Assembly (NCBI RefSeq): GCF_013432195.1
Contig: NZ_JACCDB010000008.1
Location: forward strand, 62,001-126,000
Length of the DNA: 64,000 nucleotides
Source: Tepidicella baoligensis
Lineage (GTDB): Bacteria > Pseudomonadota > Gammaproteobacteria > Burkholderiales > Burkholderiaceae_C
Reading direction: 5' to 3'
Shown here: piece by piece, positions 1 to 8,956 of the stretch
Numbering within the stretch: the first letter of the stretch is position 1
Layout: the number at the start of each line of letters is the position of its first letter
Notes under the pieces: generated by a model
What the model was told of the DNA's origin: nothing
The model's input: the letters and a program-made list of their open reading frames with translations, nothing else
The model's database searches: none
Translations under genes and position numbers: made by a program

Positions 1-2
1 TT

Positions 3-770
3 TCCTACCTGCTGCACCTGGCCGACAACGCCGTGGTGCTCGGCCAGCGCAACGCCGAATGGTGCGGTCACGGCCCCGTGATCGAGGAAGACCTGGCCAT
101 GGCCAACATCAGCCTGGACCTGATCGGACAGGCCCGCCTGCTCTACCAACAGGTGGCCAGCCGTCTGGGCGGTGACGTGACCGAGGACACCCTGGCCTAT
201 TTCCGCGACGACACGGCTTTCCGCAACTACACCTTGTTGGAGCTACCCCACCACGGCCCCCTCGTGGGTTACGCCAAGACCGATCTGGACTACGCCACCA
301 CCATCGTGCGCAACTTCCTCTACAGCGCGCTGATGGTGCTGGTGTGGGAGGCGCTGCAGCGTTCCAGCGACGCCGACCTGGCCGCCATCGCCGCCAAGTC
401 GCTCAAGGAAACGCGCTACCACCTGCGCCATTCGCGCGACTGGCTGGTGCGCATGGGCGACGGCACCGACGAATCGCATGCCCGGGCTCAGGCCGCGCTC
501 GACCACCTCATGCCCTATACCCAGGAGTTCTGGGCCGACAGCCCGGTGGAGGCCGCCGCTGCCGAAGCCGGCCTGGGGGTGGATGTGAAGGGCCTGCGTC
601 CACAGTGGGACGCGATCGTGGACGACGCCCTGGCCGAAGCCACGCTCAAGCGCTCCCCGGCCACCGGCTATGTGCCCCAGGGCAAGAACGGCCTGCATTC
701 CGAACACCTCAGCTATCTGTTGGCCGAGATGCAGTGCCTGGCCCGTGCCCACCCGGGCGCCCAGTGGTGA
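3..770 (+). CDS. paaC: Phenylacetyl-CoA epoxidase subunit PaaC (5' truncated)
   Basis: Structural subunit of the ring-1,2-phenylacetyl-CoA epoxidase complex, which epoxidises phenylacetyl-CoA in the aerobic hybrid pathway. The reading frame is open from the window edge (SYLLHLADNA...), so the true start lies upstream; a GTG at 33 is internal. Family features are QRNAEWCGHGP, the helix IALANISLDLIGQARLLY-like stretch and the C-terminal LAEMQCLARAHPGAQW. PaaC keeps the ferritin-like fold but pairs with the catalytic PaaA, which should lie just upstream with PaaB. It is followed after 11 bases by paaD and then paaE in the usual gene order, so one operon is inferred. Confidence 0.95.
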   Translation, partial: SYLLHLADNAVVLGQRNAEWCGHGPVIEEDLAMANISLDLIGQARLLYQQVASRLGGDVTEDTLAYFRDDTAFRNYTLLELPHHGPLVGYAKTDLDYATTIVRNFLYSALMVLVWEALQRSSDADLAAIAAKSLKETRYHLRHSRDWLVRMGDGTDESHARAQAALDHLMPYTQEFWADSPVEAAAAEAGLGVDVKGLRPQWDAIVDDALAEATLKRSPATGYVPQGKNGLHSEHLSYLLAEMQCLARAHPGAQW

Positions 771-781
771 GCACCTGAGCC

Positions 782-1309
782 ATGAGCCAGATCGTCGAGC
801 GCGTGTGGGCCGAGCTGGACCGCCTCAGCGATCCAGAAATCCCCGTCATCACCCTGCGGGAGATGGGCATCCTGCGAGACGTGCGTGAAACCCCCGAGGG
901 TGTCGAGGTGGTGATCACGCCCACCTACAGCGGGTGTCCGGCCATGGGGCAGATCGAGGACGACGTGCGGGCCACGTTGCAGCGCCTGGGTGTGGGCGCG
1001 CGCGTGGTGACCCAGCTCTCTCCTGCCTGGACCACCGACTGGATGTCCGACGCCGCCCGGGAGAAGCTGCGAGCCTACGGTATCGCGCCCCCACAGGGCC
1101 GCTGTGCCAGCGACGCCGCGAGCCACCAGGCATCCGCCCACGTGCTGCGCTTCGTGCGCCCTGCGGCCCAGCCCGCGCCAGAGGTGCCATGCCCCCATTG
1201 CGGTTCCCGGCACACGGTCGAAACCTCGCATTTCGGCTCCACCGCCTGCAAGGCGCTCTACAAATGCCTGGACTGCCAGGAACCCTTCGACTACTTCAAA
1301 CCGTACTGA
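782..1309 (+). CDS. paaD: Phenylacetyl-CoA epoxidase subunit PaaD
   Basis: 175-residue member of the PaaD/MIP18 (DUF59) family, thought to help mature the iron centres of the phenylacetyl-CoA epoxidase. The N-terminal two thirds show the DUF59 signature (SDPEIPVITLREMGILRDV, then TPTYSGCPAM with the conserved Cys). The C-terminus carries a four-cysteine zinc-ribbon-like segment, CPHCGS and CLDCQEPFDYFKPY. ATG at 782 follows paaC by 11 bases, and the stop is one base from the paaE ATG, so translation is probably coupled. Its place between paaC and paaE is the standard paaABCDE order. Confidence 0.95.
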   Translation: MSQIVERVWAELDRLSDPEIPVITLREMGILRDVRETPEGVEVVITPTYSGCPAMGQIEDDVRATLQRLGVGARVVTQLSPAWTTDWMSDAAREKLRAYGIAPPQGRCASDAASHQASAHVLRFVRPAAQPAPEVPCPHCGSRHTVETSHFGSTACKALYKCLDCQEPFDYFKPY

Positions 1310-1310
1310 C

Positions 1311-2408
1311 ATGACCGCTCCCCGTTTCCACGAACTCACCGTCAAGCGGGTCAACCCCGAAGCCGCGGGCGCGGTGGCCATCACCTTCGAGGTCCCCCCC
1401 GCCCACCGTGACGCCTTTGCCTTCGAGCCCGGCCAATTCCTGACGCTGCGCGCCCAGGTCAACGGCCAGGAGCTGCGCCGCAATTATTCGATCAGCAGCC
1501 CGCGCAGCCGCTACCTGTGCAGCGGCGAGCTGGAGATCGGCATCCGCCCCGTCGAAGGGGGGGTATTCTCCAACTGGGCGGTCACGGCCATCCGGGTCGG
1601 TGACACCCTCAGCGTTCTGCCACCAGATGGCCGTTTCACCGTCAAGAAGGCACGCGCCATTCACCGCGTGGGCTTTGCCGCCGGCTCGGGCATCACGCCC
1701 ATCCTGTCGATCGCGGCCAGCACGCTGGAGGAACAGCCCGAATCCAAGTTCACCCTGGTCTATGGCAACCGCCGCATGAGCAGCGTGATGTTCAACGAGG
1801 CGTTGCAGGACCTCAAGGACCGCTACCCGGACCGCTTCACCATGATCCACATCCTCTCGCGCCAGGCGCAGGAAGTGGACCTGCTGCAGGGCCGTATCGA
1901 CAAGCAGAAAGTGCTCGATATCGTGGCCGCGCTGCTGCCGGCCAAGAGCATGGACGAGGTCTTCATCTGTGGTCCCGAGGCCATGATCGAAGCCACCGAG
2001 CAGGGCCTTCTCGAGGCAGGCGTGCCGGCCAACCGCATCTATACCGAGCGTTTCACCACCGGCGCCGCCATGGCCGCCAAGGTGCAGGCCGACATCGATG
2101 CCAAGCCCCACAAGGTGGATGCGGCCAAAGGCATCAAGTTGACCGTGGTGCTGGACGGCAAGCAGCACGAGATGGGGCTGGGCCGCGACGAACACGTGCT
2201 CGACGCGGCGCTCGACGCCGGGCTGGACCTGCCCTATTCCTGCAAGGCCGGCGTGTGCTGCACCTGTCGCGGCAAAGTGCTGGAGGGCAAGGTGGCCATG
2301 GACAAGAACTTCACCCTCGAAGCCGACGAGATGGCGCAGGGCTTCGTGCTCACCTGCCAGGCCAAGGCGCTGACCGACCGGCTGGTGGTGAGTTTCGACG
2401 AGCGCTGA
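1311..2408 (+). CDS. paaE: Phenylacetyl-CoA epoxidase reductase subunit PaaE
   Basis: NAD(P)H-dependent flavin and iron-sulfur reductase that feeds electrons to the PaaABC epoxidase. The 365-residue protein starts at the ATG one base after paaD stops (MTAPRFHELTV); the longer open frame from 1104 only overlaps paaD and is not needed. Order of domains: FAD-binding ferredoxin-reductase domain with RRNYSISSP, NAD-binding domain with GFAAGSGITPILSI and FICGPEAMI, then a C-terminal plant-type 2Fe-2S ferredoxin with the CKAGVCCTC cluster and a final LTCQA cysteine. Length and architecture match PaaE. It is the last paa gene here; an unrelated gene follows after 53 bases. Confidence 0.96.
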   Translation: MTAPRFHELTVKRVNPEAAGAVAITFEVPPAHRDAFAFEPGQFLTLRAQVNGQELRRNYSISSPRSRYLCSGELEIGIRPVEGGVFSNWAVTAIRVGDTLSVLPPDGRFTVKKARAIHRVGFAAGSGITPILSIAASTLEEQPESKFTLVYGNRRMSSVMFNEALQDLKDRYPDRFTMIHILSRQAQEVDLLQGRIDKQKVLDIVAALLPAKSMDEVFICGPEAMIEATEQGLLEAGVPANRIYTERFTTGAAMAAKVQADIDAKPHKVDAAKGIKLTVVLDGKQHEMGLGRDEHVLDAALDAGLDLPYSCKAGVCCTCRGKVLEGKVAMDKNFTLEADEMAQGFVLTCQAKALTDRLVVSFDER

Positions 2409-2461
2409 GCGATTTCGGGTAGGGCCGGGGTGGGGGGCGGTGCCCGCTACACTCGGAAGTT

Positions 2462-3700
2462 ATGCAACCCGACACCATCGAGCAAGCCCGGCAGGCTTTT
2501 CTGGCCGGGGTGGCCCGCTTCGAACAAGGCGATGCGCCGGGTGCCGAGGCGGCTTTTGCCCAGGCCCTGCGGCTTGCCCCCGGCCGCCCTTCGGTGTTGC
2601 TGAACCTGGGGCTCACCCGGGTCCATCTGCAACGCTACACCGAGGCGCTGGCCCCCTTGCGCGAGGCGCTCGCCGCGAACCCGCAGGCCGCCGATGGCTG
2701 GGCCGCTCTGGGCGTGGCCTGCAGCGCGCTCGGGCACTGGGCCGAAGCCCTTGCGGCGCTGGAGCGTGCCCTGTCCTTGGGGCTGGCCCACGACGACTTG
2801 CGCCTGCGCCGTGCCCGTGCCCTGGCCCGCCTGGGCCGGGTGGCCGAGGCCGTCGCAGCCTATCGGGAACTGCTGGCAATCACCCCTGTTTTGGCCGATG
2901 CCTGGGTCGAGCTGGGCGAGCTGCACCGCGAATCGGGGGCGCATGCGCTGGCAGCCGACTGCTACCGGCAAGGGCTGACGCATGGGGCCGACCCCACGCT
3001 CACGGGCTATTTGCTCGCCGCCGTTACGCGCGAGGGCCAGGTTCCCCGGCCGCCGCGGGCTTATGTGCAGACCCTGTTCGACCAGTACGCCGACGATTTC
3101 GACGCCCATCTGGTGGGCACCCTCGGCTATCAGGGTCACCGGGTGCTGGTGCAAAGACTGCCGGAAGCGGTGCCGTCCCGGCTGCTGCGTGTGCTGGATG
3201 TGGGTTGCGGCACCGGCCTGTGTGCTCCGCTGGTGCGGCAGCGCGCGGCGCACCTCACCGGCGTGGACCTCTCTGCCGAGATGGTGGCCAAGGCACGGCA
3301 GCGTGGCCTCTACGACGAGTTGATCGTAGGCGACTTGCACGAGGTGCTGGCCGACACCCCGCAACGCTTCGACCTGGTGCTGGCGGCCGACGTCTTCATT
3401 TATGTGGGGGAGCTCGAATCGGTGTTCGAGCGGTTGGCCGCGTGCATGACGCCCGGGGGGTGGCTGGCATTCACCGTCGAGCGTGGCACACCGGGCAGCG
3501 GCGCCGAACTCCAGCCCAGCCTGCGCTACACCCATGCCCCCGATTACATCGCCGCCCTGGCGCAGCGTCATGGGTTCCGCGGCGAGGCGTGTTTCACCGA
3601 ACCGATTCGCCATGACCAGCAAAGGCCCCTGCTCGCCGACTACCACTATCTGCAGCACAGCGGACAAAAAAAACCCGGCTCTAGAGGAGCCGGGTTGTAA
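2462..3700 (+). CDS. TPR-repeat class I SAM-dependent methyltransferase
   Basis: 412-residue fusion of an N-terminal TPR region (about residues 5-190, with repeats of the A..LG....A...Y type) to a C-terminal methyltransferase domain with motif I VLDVGCGTGLCAPLV and the acidic GVDLSAEMV that follows it. The substrate is unknown; similar TPR-methyltransferases occur widely in proteobacteria and are mostly uncharacterised. ATG at 2462 is the first in-frame start after paaE. The last codons (KKPGSRGAGL) are encoded by a perfect terminator hairpin, so the C-terminal tail is probably dispensable. The enzyme class is clear and the biological role is not. Confidence 0.85.
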   Translation: MQPDTIEQARQAFLAGVARFEQGDAPGAEAAFAQALRLAPGRPSVLLNLGLTRVHLQRYTEALAPLREALAANPQAADGWAALGVACSALGHWAEALAALERALSLGLAHDDLRLRRARALARLGRVAEAVAAYRELLAITPVLADAWVELGELHRESGAHALAADCYRQGLTHGADPTLTGYLLAAVTREGQVPRPPRAYVQTLFDQYADDFDAHLVGTLGYQGHRVLVQRLPEAVPSRLLRVLDVGCGTGLCAPLVRQRAAHLTGVDLSAEMVAKARQRGLYDELIVGDLHEVLADTPQRFDLVLAADVFIYVGELESVFERLAACMTPGGWLAFTVERGTPGSGAELQPSLRYTHAPDYIAALAQRHGFRGEACFTEPIRHDQQRPLLADYHYLQHSGQKKPGSRGAGL

Positions 3701-3709
3701 GCCTTTTTG
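3663..3709. terminator. Bidirectional intrinsic terminator overlapping a stop codon
   Basis: Perfect 10-bp stem at 3672-3681 and 3687-3696 with a 5-base loop. On the minus strand it is followed by eight T (the A run at 3666-3673), and on the plus strand by GTAAGCCTTTTT. It would end both the TPR-methyltransferase transcript and the converging RNA methyltransferase/rpoN transcript. The stop codon at 3698-3700 lies just past the stem. Confidence 0.85.
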
Positions 3710-3860
3710 CTGTCACACACAAAGGCACCCGCTCAGGGAGGAAAAGCGGGGGGCCGTCGCTAAACGGCCCGCCTGAAGTATATGACAAGCCAGGCGCCGA
3801 TGGCAACAAGATGGTCGAAAATATTTTTGTGATAAATGTGCTCGCGTTCTGGATGCGGGA

Positions 3861-5156
3861 TCATGCGGCATCGGCAGGTGTGTGGGGGCCAGAGGCGCGC
3901 CCGGCGATGATGTCGAACCGGAACAGCCGGCATTCGATCGGGCCGTTCCACAGCGGGACCCGGCGCGAGGCCTTGAACCGCATCTTGCTCGGGAGTTGCA
4001 GATCGGGGGTGAGCAGCCAGCCGGTCCAGCCGCTGTAGTGCTTTTTCCAGTGGCTGGCCAACTGGTCGAAGAAGGCGTTGTTTTCGCTGCCGTCGGCGTG
4101 CCGGGCCGCCTCGCGCCCGCCGGCCGACGTGGACGAGCCCGAGGCGCGGCGCTGGTGCGCCGACTGGCCCGCCACGCCCGCCGCGGCGATGCGCTCGCCG
4201 TAGGGCGGGTTGAGCAGCAGCACGCCGGGTGTCGGGCTGGGCGGCAGGCGCTGCAAGGCGTCACCGCCCCGAAACTCGATGGCGTGGGCCACGCCGGCCC
4301 GCTCGGCGTTGCGGCGCGCGAAATCGACCATGCGGAACGCCACGTCACTGCCGAAGACGAAAGGCTGGCCCGCGGGCCACGGGCGTTGTGCCTGCACCGC
4401 CTGCTCGCGCAGGGCCTGCCAGACATGGGCCTGGTAGGGCAGCAGCTTGTCGAAGGCGAAGCGGCGTTGCAGGCCGGGCGCGATGTTCAGCGCCATCTGG
4501 GCCGCTTCGATGGGGATCGTGCCGCTGCCACAACACGGGTCGTACAGGGGGACCGGGCGGCCGTCGTCTGCCCAGCCGGTCCAGCCCGTGGCGGCGATCA
4601 TGGCGGCGGCCAGGGTCTCCTTGAGGGGGGCATCGCCCTTGTCCTCGCGCCAGCCCCGCTTGAACAGGGGCTCGCCCGAGGTGTCGATGTACAGGTGCAC
4701 GGTGTCGGTGGTGAGGTGGGCGAACAGCCGGACATCGGGGCGCGCGGTGTCCACGCTGGGGCGCTCCCCCCGGCGTTCGCGCAGGCGGTCGCACACGGCG
4801 TCCTTGACGCGCAGCGCGGCGAAGTTGAGGCTTTTCAGCGGGCTGTGCTGGGCCGTGATTTCGACCTTGATGGTCTGACGCGGCGTGAACCAGATTTCCC
4901 AGGCGATCTCGTGTGCGGCGCGGTAGATGTCGTGCTCGTCCCGATAGGGCTGGCGGGCCAGCCGCACCAGCACCCGTTGCGCCAGGCGGCTGTGCAGGTT
5001 CAGTGCCAGGGCGTCACGCCAGCTGGCCTCCAGGGCCACGCCCCCGCGGGAGGTCTGCATGGCGGCCTGGGGCACGCCGGTGAGGCGTTCGACCTCCTGG
5101 GCCAGATAGCTTTCGACCCCGGCGGCGCAGGGCAGGAACAGGGAGAGGGGCGTCAT
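3861..5156 (-). CDS. THUMP-domain class I SAM-dependent RNA methyltransferase (RlmL N-domain type)
   Basis: Probable 23S rRNA guanine-N2 methyltransferase of the RlmL/YcbY N-terminal family. The 431-residue protein begins with LFLPCAAGVESYLAQEV. A THUMP region follows (about residues 50-160), then the methyltransferase core: LYDPCCGSGTIPIEAAQ, the SAM site GSDV, and the catalytic LLNPPYGERI (NPPY). E. coli RlmL carries a second methyltransferase domain that is absent here, so this is the single-domain form common in betaproteobacteria. It starts 4 bases after rpoN stops and is probably co-transcribed with it. The exact target base is inferred. Confidence 0.88.
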   Translation of the reverse strand: MTPLSLFLPCAAGVESYLAQEVERLTGVPQAAMQTSRGGVALEASWRDALALNLHSRLAQRVLVRLARQPYRDEHDIYRAAHEIAWEIWFTPRQTIKVEITAQHSPLKSLNFAALRVKDAVCDRLRERRGERPSVDTARPDVRLFAHLTTDTVHLYIDTSGEPLFKRGWREDKGDAPLKETLAAAMIAATGWTGWADDGRPVPLYDPCCGSGTIPIEAAQMALNIAPGLQRRFAFDKLLPYQAHVWQALREQAVQAQRPWPAGQPFVFGSDVAFRMVDFARRNAERAGVAHAIEFRGGDALQRLPPSPTPGVLLLNPPYGERIAAAGVAGQSAHQRRASGSSTSAGGREAARHADGSENNAFFDQLASHWKKHYSGWTGWLLTPDLQLPSKMRFKASRRVPLWNGPIECRLFRFDIIAGRASGPHTPADAA

Positions 5157-5160
5157 GGGT

Positions 5161-6732
5161 TCAGAGCGACTTGCGCAGATTGGCGGGCGCGATCTTCAGC
5201 GCCTCGCGGTATTTGGCGACGGTGCGGCGCGCACACTCGATGCCCTGCTCCTTGAGCAGGTCGGAAATCTGATGGTCGCTCAGCGGCTTCCTGGGGTCTT
5301 CGCTGGCCACGAGCTGTTTGATGAGGGCGCGCACGGCGGTGCTGGAGGCGTTGCCGCCGGTTTCGGTGCCGAGAGCGGAGCCGAAGAAGTATTTGAGTTC
5401 GTAAGTCCCGAAGGGCGTGGCCATGTATTTGGCGGTGGTCACGCGGCTGATGGTGGATTCGTGCAGGCCGAGCTCGTCGGCAATCTCACGCAACACCAGC
5501 GGGCGCATGGCCAGCTCGCCATGCAGGAAAAAGCTGCGCTGCCGCTCGACGATGGCGCTGGCCACGCGCAGGATGGTGTCGAAGCGTTGCTGGATGTTCT
5601 TGATGAACCAGCGCGCTTCCTGCAGGCGTTGCTGCAAGCCGGCACTGGATGCATCGCCGCGGCTGCCGCGCAGCGCGTTGGCATAGATGTCTTGCACCCG
5701 CAGGCGGGGCATCACGTCGGGGTTGAGCTGGACCTTGAAGCCCCGGCCCTGGGGCGTGACGATCACGTCCGGCACCACGGCCTGCCGCGACACGTCGGCG
5801 AAGCGGCGGCCAGGCTTGGGTTCGAGGCGCGCGATCCGTGCCAGGGCGGCGCGGGCGGTGTCTTCGGGGCAGTGGCACAGCTGCGCCAGACGCCGGGCGT
5901 CGCGACGCGCCAGCAGTTCCAGCGGTTGGTCGCACATGGCCAGTGCCGCCTGGGCTTCGGGGCTGTTGCGCCATTCCAGGATTTGCAGCTTCAGGCATTC
6001 GGCGAGATGGCGCGCCCCCACGCCCGTCGGCTCCATGTGCTGCAACCAGTGCAATGCGGTGCGCAGGGTCTGTAGCCAGTGCTCTTGGCGCGCGGCCTGT
6101 GCCTCGGCGTCGAGGTGCAAGCGACGGATCTGCAACTCCTGCGTCAGCAGGGCCTGGGCAATGGCTTCCAGGGGTTCGGGCAGGTAGCCGTCCTCGTCGA
6201 GGGATTCGATCAGGAAAAACAGGGCACTGCGCTCGTCGTCATTGAGGCGCAGCGCCAGGGCTTGTTCGTGCAGATGGGCTTGCAGGGTCAAGGGCTCGCT
6301 GGCCAGATCGGCCGCCGTGGCGCTGTCGTCCTCGTCGCGCGCGCCGCTGCGGGGCGGGGCCTCGCCCCCCCACTCGCCATCGTCCGGGCGCATCTCGACG
6401 CTGCCATCACCTTCCCAGCCGGACTCCAGGGCGCTGAAATCTCCGACGGTCTCGATGTCGGTGGTCGGCTCCATCGCCGCGGCGGTGTTGTCGGCTTCGG
6501 ACCATTCGACCAGCCGATCGCCCAGACTCACCGGGGCATCGGCCTGCTCCAGCCCGAAAGCCTCGCGTTCGGCCTCCTCTGGGGCGCGTTCGAGGAAAGG
6601 GTTTTCGTCGAGCATTTGCTCGACCTCCTGCGCCATTTCCAGCGTGCTCAGTTGCAGCAGGCGGATCGACTGCTGCAACTGGGGCGTCAGCGCCAGGTGC
6701 TGGGAGACGCGCAGCGACAGCCCTTGCTTCAT
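5161..6732 (-). CDS. rpoN: RNA polymerase sigma-54 factor RpoN
   Basis: Alternative sigma factor for -24/-12 promoters that need AAA+ activators. The 523-residue protein has the glutamine-rich region I (MKQGLSLRVSQHLALTPQLQQ), an acidic region II (about 70-150), the core-binding region III and the helix-turn-helix (HESTISRVTTAKYMATPFG). It ends with the diagnostic RpoN box ARRTVAKYREA. Gene order lptA-lptB-rpoN is classic. Directly downstream, however, lies an RNA methyltransferase instead of the hpf and ptsN genes seen in many proteobacteria. Confidence 0.98.
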   Translation of the reverse strand: MKQGLSLRVSQHLALTPQLQQSIRLLQLSTLEMAQEVEQMLDENPFLERAPEEAEREAFGLEQADAPVSLGDRLVEWSEADNTAAAMEPTTDIETVGDFSALESGWEGDGSVEMRPDDGEWGGEAPPRSGARDEDDSATAADLASEPLTLQAHLHEQALALRLNDDERSALFFLIESLDEDGYLPEPLEAIAQALLTQELQIRRLHLDAEAQAARQEHWLQTLRTALHWLQHMEPTGVGARHLAECLKLQILEWRNSPEAQAALAMCDQPLELLARRDARRLAQLCHCPEDTARAALARIARLEPKPGRRFADVSRQAVVPDVIVTPQGRGFKVQLNPDVMPRLRVQDIYANALRGSRGDASSAGLQQRLQEARWFIKNIQQRFDTILRVASAIVERQRSFFLHGELAMRPLVLREIADELGLHESTISRVTTAKYMATPFGTYELKYFFGSALGTETGGNASSTAVRALIKQLVASEDPRKPLSDHQISDLLKEQGIECARRTVAKYREALKIAPANLRKSL

Positions 6733-6742
6733 GCGCCGGGTC

Positions 6743-7501
6743 TCACATGCGGAAGTGTTCGCCGAGATAGACCCGGCGCACGTCCGGGTTCTCGACGATC
6801 TCGGTGGGCGTGCCTTGGGCCAGCACCCGGCCGTCGCTGATGATGCAGGCGTGGTCGCAGATGCCCAGCGTTTCGCGCACGTTGTGGTCGGTGATGAGCA
6901 CGCCGATGCCGCGATCTTTCAAAAAGCCGATGATGCGCTGGATCTCGATCACCGCGATCGGGTCGATGCCGGCGAAGGGTTCGTCGAGCAGAATGAAGCG
7001 GGGTGAGGTGGCCAGCGCGCGTGCGATCTCGACGCGCCGGCGTTCGCCGCCCGACAGCGCCGGGGCGGGCGAATGGCGCAGGTGTTCCACATGCAGGTCT
7101 TGCAGCAGCGTGGTCAGGCGCCTCTCGATCTCGGCACGGCTGAGGGGGTGGCCTTGCGCATCGAGCTGCAGCTCCAGCACCGCACGCACGTTTTCCTCCA
7201 CCGTGAGCTTGCGAAAGATCGAGGCTTCCTGCGGCAGATAACCCAGACCCATCAGCGCGCGGCGGTGGATGGGCAAGCGGTGGATGGGGTGGTCGTCGAG
7301 CCAGATCTCGCCGGCGTCGGCACGGATCAGCCCGACGATCATGTAGAACGAGGTGGTCTTGCCCGCGCCGTTGGGCCCCAGCAGGCCGACCACCTCGCCG
7401 CTGCGCACGGTCAGCGACACGTCTTTGACCACCGGGCGCCGACCGTAGGCTTTTTGCAAGCCGCGTGCCACGAGCTGGCTGGAGCGGGTGGAGGCCGTCA
7501 C
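6743..7501 (-). CDS. lptB: LPS export ABC transporter ATP-binding protein LptB
   Basis: Cytoplasmic ATPase that powers lipopolysaccharide extraction by LptFG. The 252-residue protein shows Walker [14 protein letters not shown]-loop LPQEASIF, signature [15 protein letters not shown] and Walker [16 protein letters not shown], typical of LptB. The start is GTG at 7501, overlapping the lptA stop in a GTGA arrangement, which argues for coupled translation. rpoN follows after 10 bases. Confidence 0.97.
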   Translation of the reverse strand: MTASTRSSQLVARGLQKAYGRRPVVKDVSLTVRSGEVVGLLGPNGAGKTTSFYMIVGLIRADAGEIWLDDHPIHRLPIHRRALMGLGYLPQEASIFRKLTVEENVRAVLELQLDAQGHPLSRAEIERRLTTLLQDLHVEHLRHSPAPALSGGERRRVEIARALATSPRFILLDEPFAGIDPIAVIEIQRIIGFLKDRGIGVLITDHNVRETLGICDHACIISDGRVLAQGTPTEIVENPDVRRVYLGEHFRM

Positions 7502-8142
7502 TGGCGCGGCTCCACCCGGGTGCTCGGTTGCAGCGGCACGGCGGGCGATGGGGTGGGGGGGGCTGCGTCGGCCGGTGGCGGTGGCGTCAGCATGGCGCGC
7601 ACGCGACCACTGGGGTTGTCCGGCGTGGCGCCGCGAGGGCCTGCGCCATCGACGGAGAACGTCTCGCGAGCACCGTCGTAGACGATGGTGGCGCCCAGCG
7701 TCTGGTCGTTGAGCGTCGTGCCGCGATAGCGGCGCAACACCGCGTGACCGATCAAGCGCACGGTTTCGGTACGGCTGTCGTATTCGATGCGCAACGCTTC
7801 GCCCTCGATGTACTCGTCCAGTCCTTCGCGTTTTTGCCGGAAGAAAGCGCGGTTGTCGGCGCTGCCCAAGACCACGCCGAATTGATGGCCCTCAGGATCC
7901 TGCCGCACGTCCACGCGCTGCCCCCGGATCACGATGGTTCCCTTGGTGATCACGACGTTGCCAGTGAACACGCTGGTCTGCTGGACATCGTCGTAGCGCA
8001 GCGCGTCGGCTTCGATGTTCATGGGCTGCAGCCGATCGGCACGCTCGGCCCAGACCGGGGCAGCCACCAGGGCCAGCGATAGCCAGAGGGCATGGGCCAC
8101 TGCGCGAGCGGGCCGCGACGAACGATGAAGGGCAGAGGTCAT
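7498..8142 (-). CDS. lptA: LPS transport periplasmic protein LptA
   Basis: Periplasmic bridge protein that carries lipopolysaccharide between inner and outer membrane. ATG at 8142 gives a 214-residue protein with a signal peptide ([15 protein letters not shown]) and an OstA/LptA beta-jellyroll core: [36 protein letters not shown] three codons upstream (8151) is an alternative start. The last 50 residues are proline-rich and low in complexity. lptC and kdsC, the usual upstream neighbours, are missing here; dsbA precedes instead. Confidence 0.94.
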   Translation of the reverse strand: MTSALHRSSRPARAVAHALWLSLALVAAPVWAERADRLQPMNIEADALRYDDVQQTSVFTGNVVITKGTIVIRGQRVDVRQDPEGHQFGVVLGSADNRAFFRQKREGLDEYIEGEALRIEYDSRTETVRLIGHAVLRRYRGTTLNDQTLGATIVYDGARETFSVDGAGPRGATPDNPSGRVRAMLTPPPPADAAPPTPSPAVPLQPSTRVEPRQ

Positions 8143-8143
8143 G

Positions 8144-8199
8144 GTCGGCACGGAAATTGCATTTGATTGGCTTTCATTGTAGCCAACCCCCGTGCCGAC
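8144..8199. repeat. 10-bp perfect inverted repeat upstream of lptA
   Basis: The 10-bp arm at 8144-8153 and its exact reverse complement at 8190-8199 are separated by 36 bases and span the gap between dsbA and the lptA start. The structure could be an operator dyad or an RNA stem that covers the lptA ribosome-binding region. No T run follows, so it is not an obvious terminator. Confidence 0.4.
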
Positions 8200-8211
8200 G
8201 GGGCAACGGCG

Positions 8212-8856
8212 TCAGCCTTTGCGGGCTTCGGCGATCAGCGCATTGGCCACCAGCACCGTCCGGGCGGCCTGGCCGGGGATGTAGTAGCGTCCCGCGATAC
8301 CCAGTGCGGGGGTGCCCTCCACCTCGTAGGCGTCCTGCATCTGGGTGGCGCGCCGCACCTTGCCGGTGACGGCAAATGAGCTGTAGACCTGTGTGAACTG
8401 GGCCTTGTCCAGACCGTTGCGCTGGGCCCACTGGGCGATGGCGTCGGCGTTGTTCAGGCGCTGGCGGTCTTCGTGGATGGCCTTGAACACGAGCTCATGG
8501 TGGGTGTCGAGTTTGTCCATCGCCTCCAGCGTGTAGTAGAGGCGTTGCAGCGGTTCGAAGGCGGCGTTGAAACCGACCGGGTTGCGCCGCACGGCCACGT
8601 CTGGCCCCAGCGTCTTGAGCCACCCCTTGAACACGGGCACGAAGTTGTAGCAATGGACGCAGCTGTAGGCAAAGAACTCGACCACCTCGATCTTGCCGGG
8701 CGGGGCGTCCACCGGCGCGGGCCGACTCAGGCGGCGGTAATCGCTGCCCTCGCGAAAGCCGGTGACCTGTGCCTGGGCGAACATGGGCACGACCGAGCCC
8801 GCGGCGGTCAGGGCGGTGAGGCCGAGAGCGGCTTGGGAAAAACGTCTTCTTTGCAT
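8212..8856 (-). CDS. dsbA: Thiol:disulfide interchange protein DsbA
   Basis: Periplasmic disulfide oxidase of the DsbA/DsbL family. The chosen ATG at 8856 gives 214 residues with a signal peptide (SQAALGLTALTAAGSVVPMFAQAQ); the longer open frame to 9006 lacks support. The thioredoxin-like fold shows the active site FAYSCVHCYNF (CVHC), an inserted helical domain and the cis-Pro segment EGTPALGIAGRYYI. CVHC differs from the CPHC of E. coli DsbA but is found in related betaproteobacterial proteins. It lies 100 bases after the SPOR gene on the same strand. Confidence 0.93.
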   Translation of the reverse strand: MQRRRFSQAALGLTALTAAGSVVPMFAQAQVTGFREGSDYRRLSRPAPVDAPPGKIEVVEFFAYSCVHCYNFVPVFKGWLKTLGPDVAVRRNPVGFNAAFEPLQRLYYTLEAMDKLDTHHELVFKAIHEDRQRLNNADAIAQWAQRNGLDKAQFTQVYSSFAVTGKVRRATQMQDAYEVEGTPALGIAGRYYIPGQAARTVLVANALIAEARKG

Positions 8857-8956
8857 GAGCGGATTCTCCTGTCTGACTGGGCAGCGCGTCATCGATGTGG
8901 TTGGGCGGCACGGGAGCGGGAAAAGTTCCTCACCGTCGCTGCCGATCGCAGCCGCC

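Noticed and set aside
3760-3951. Small minus-strand frame with a hydrophobic end near 3760
   Set aside because: Overlaps the RNA methyltransferase C-terminus, has no ribosome-binding site and lies by the terminator; support is too weak to annotate.
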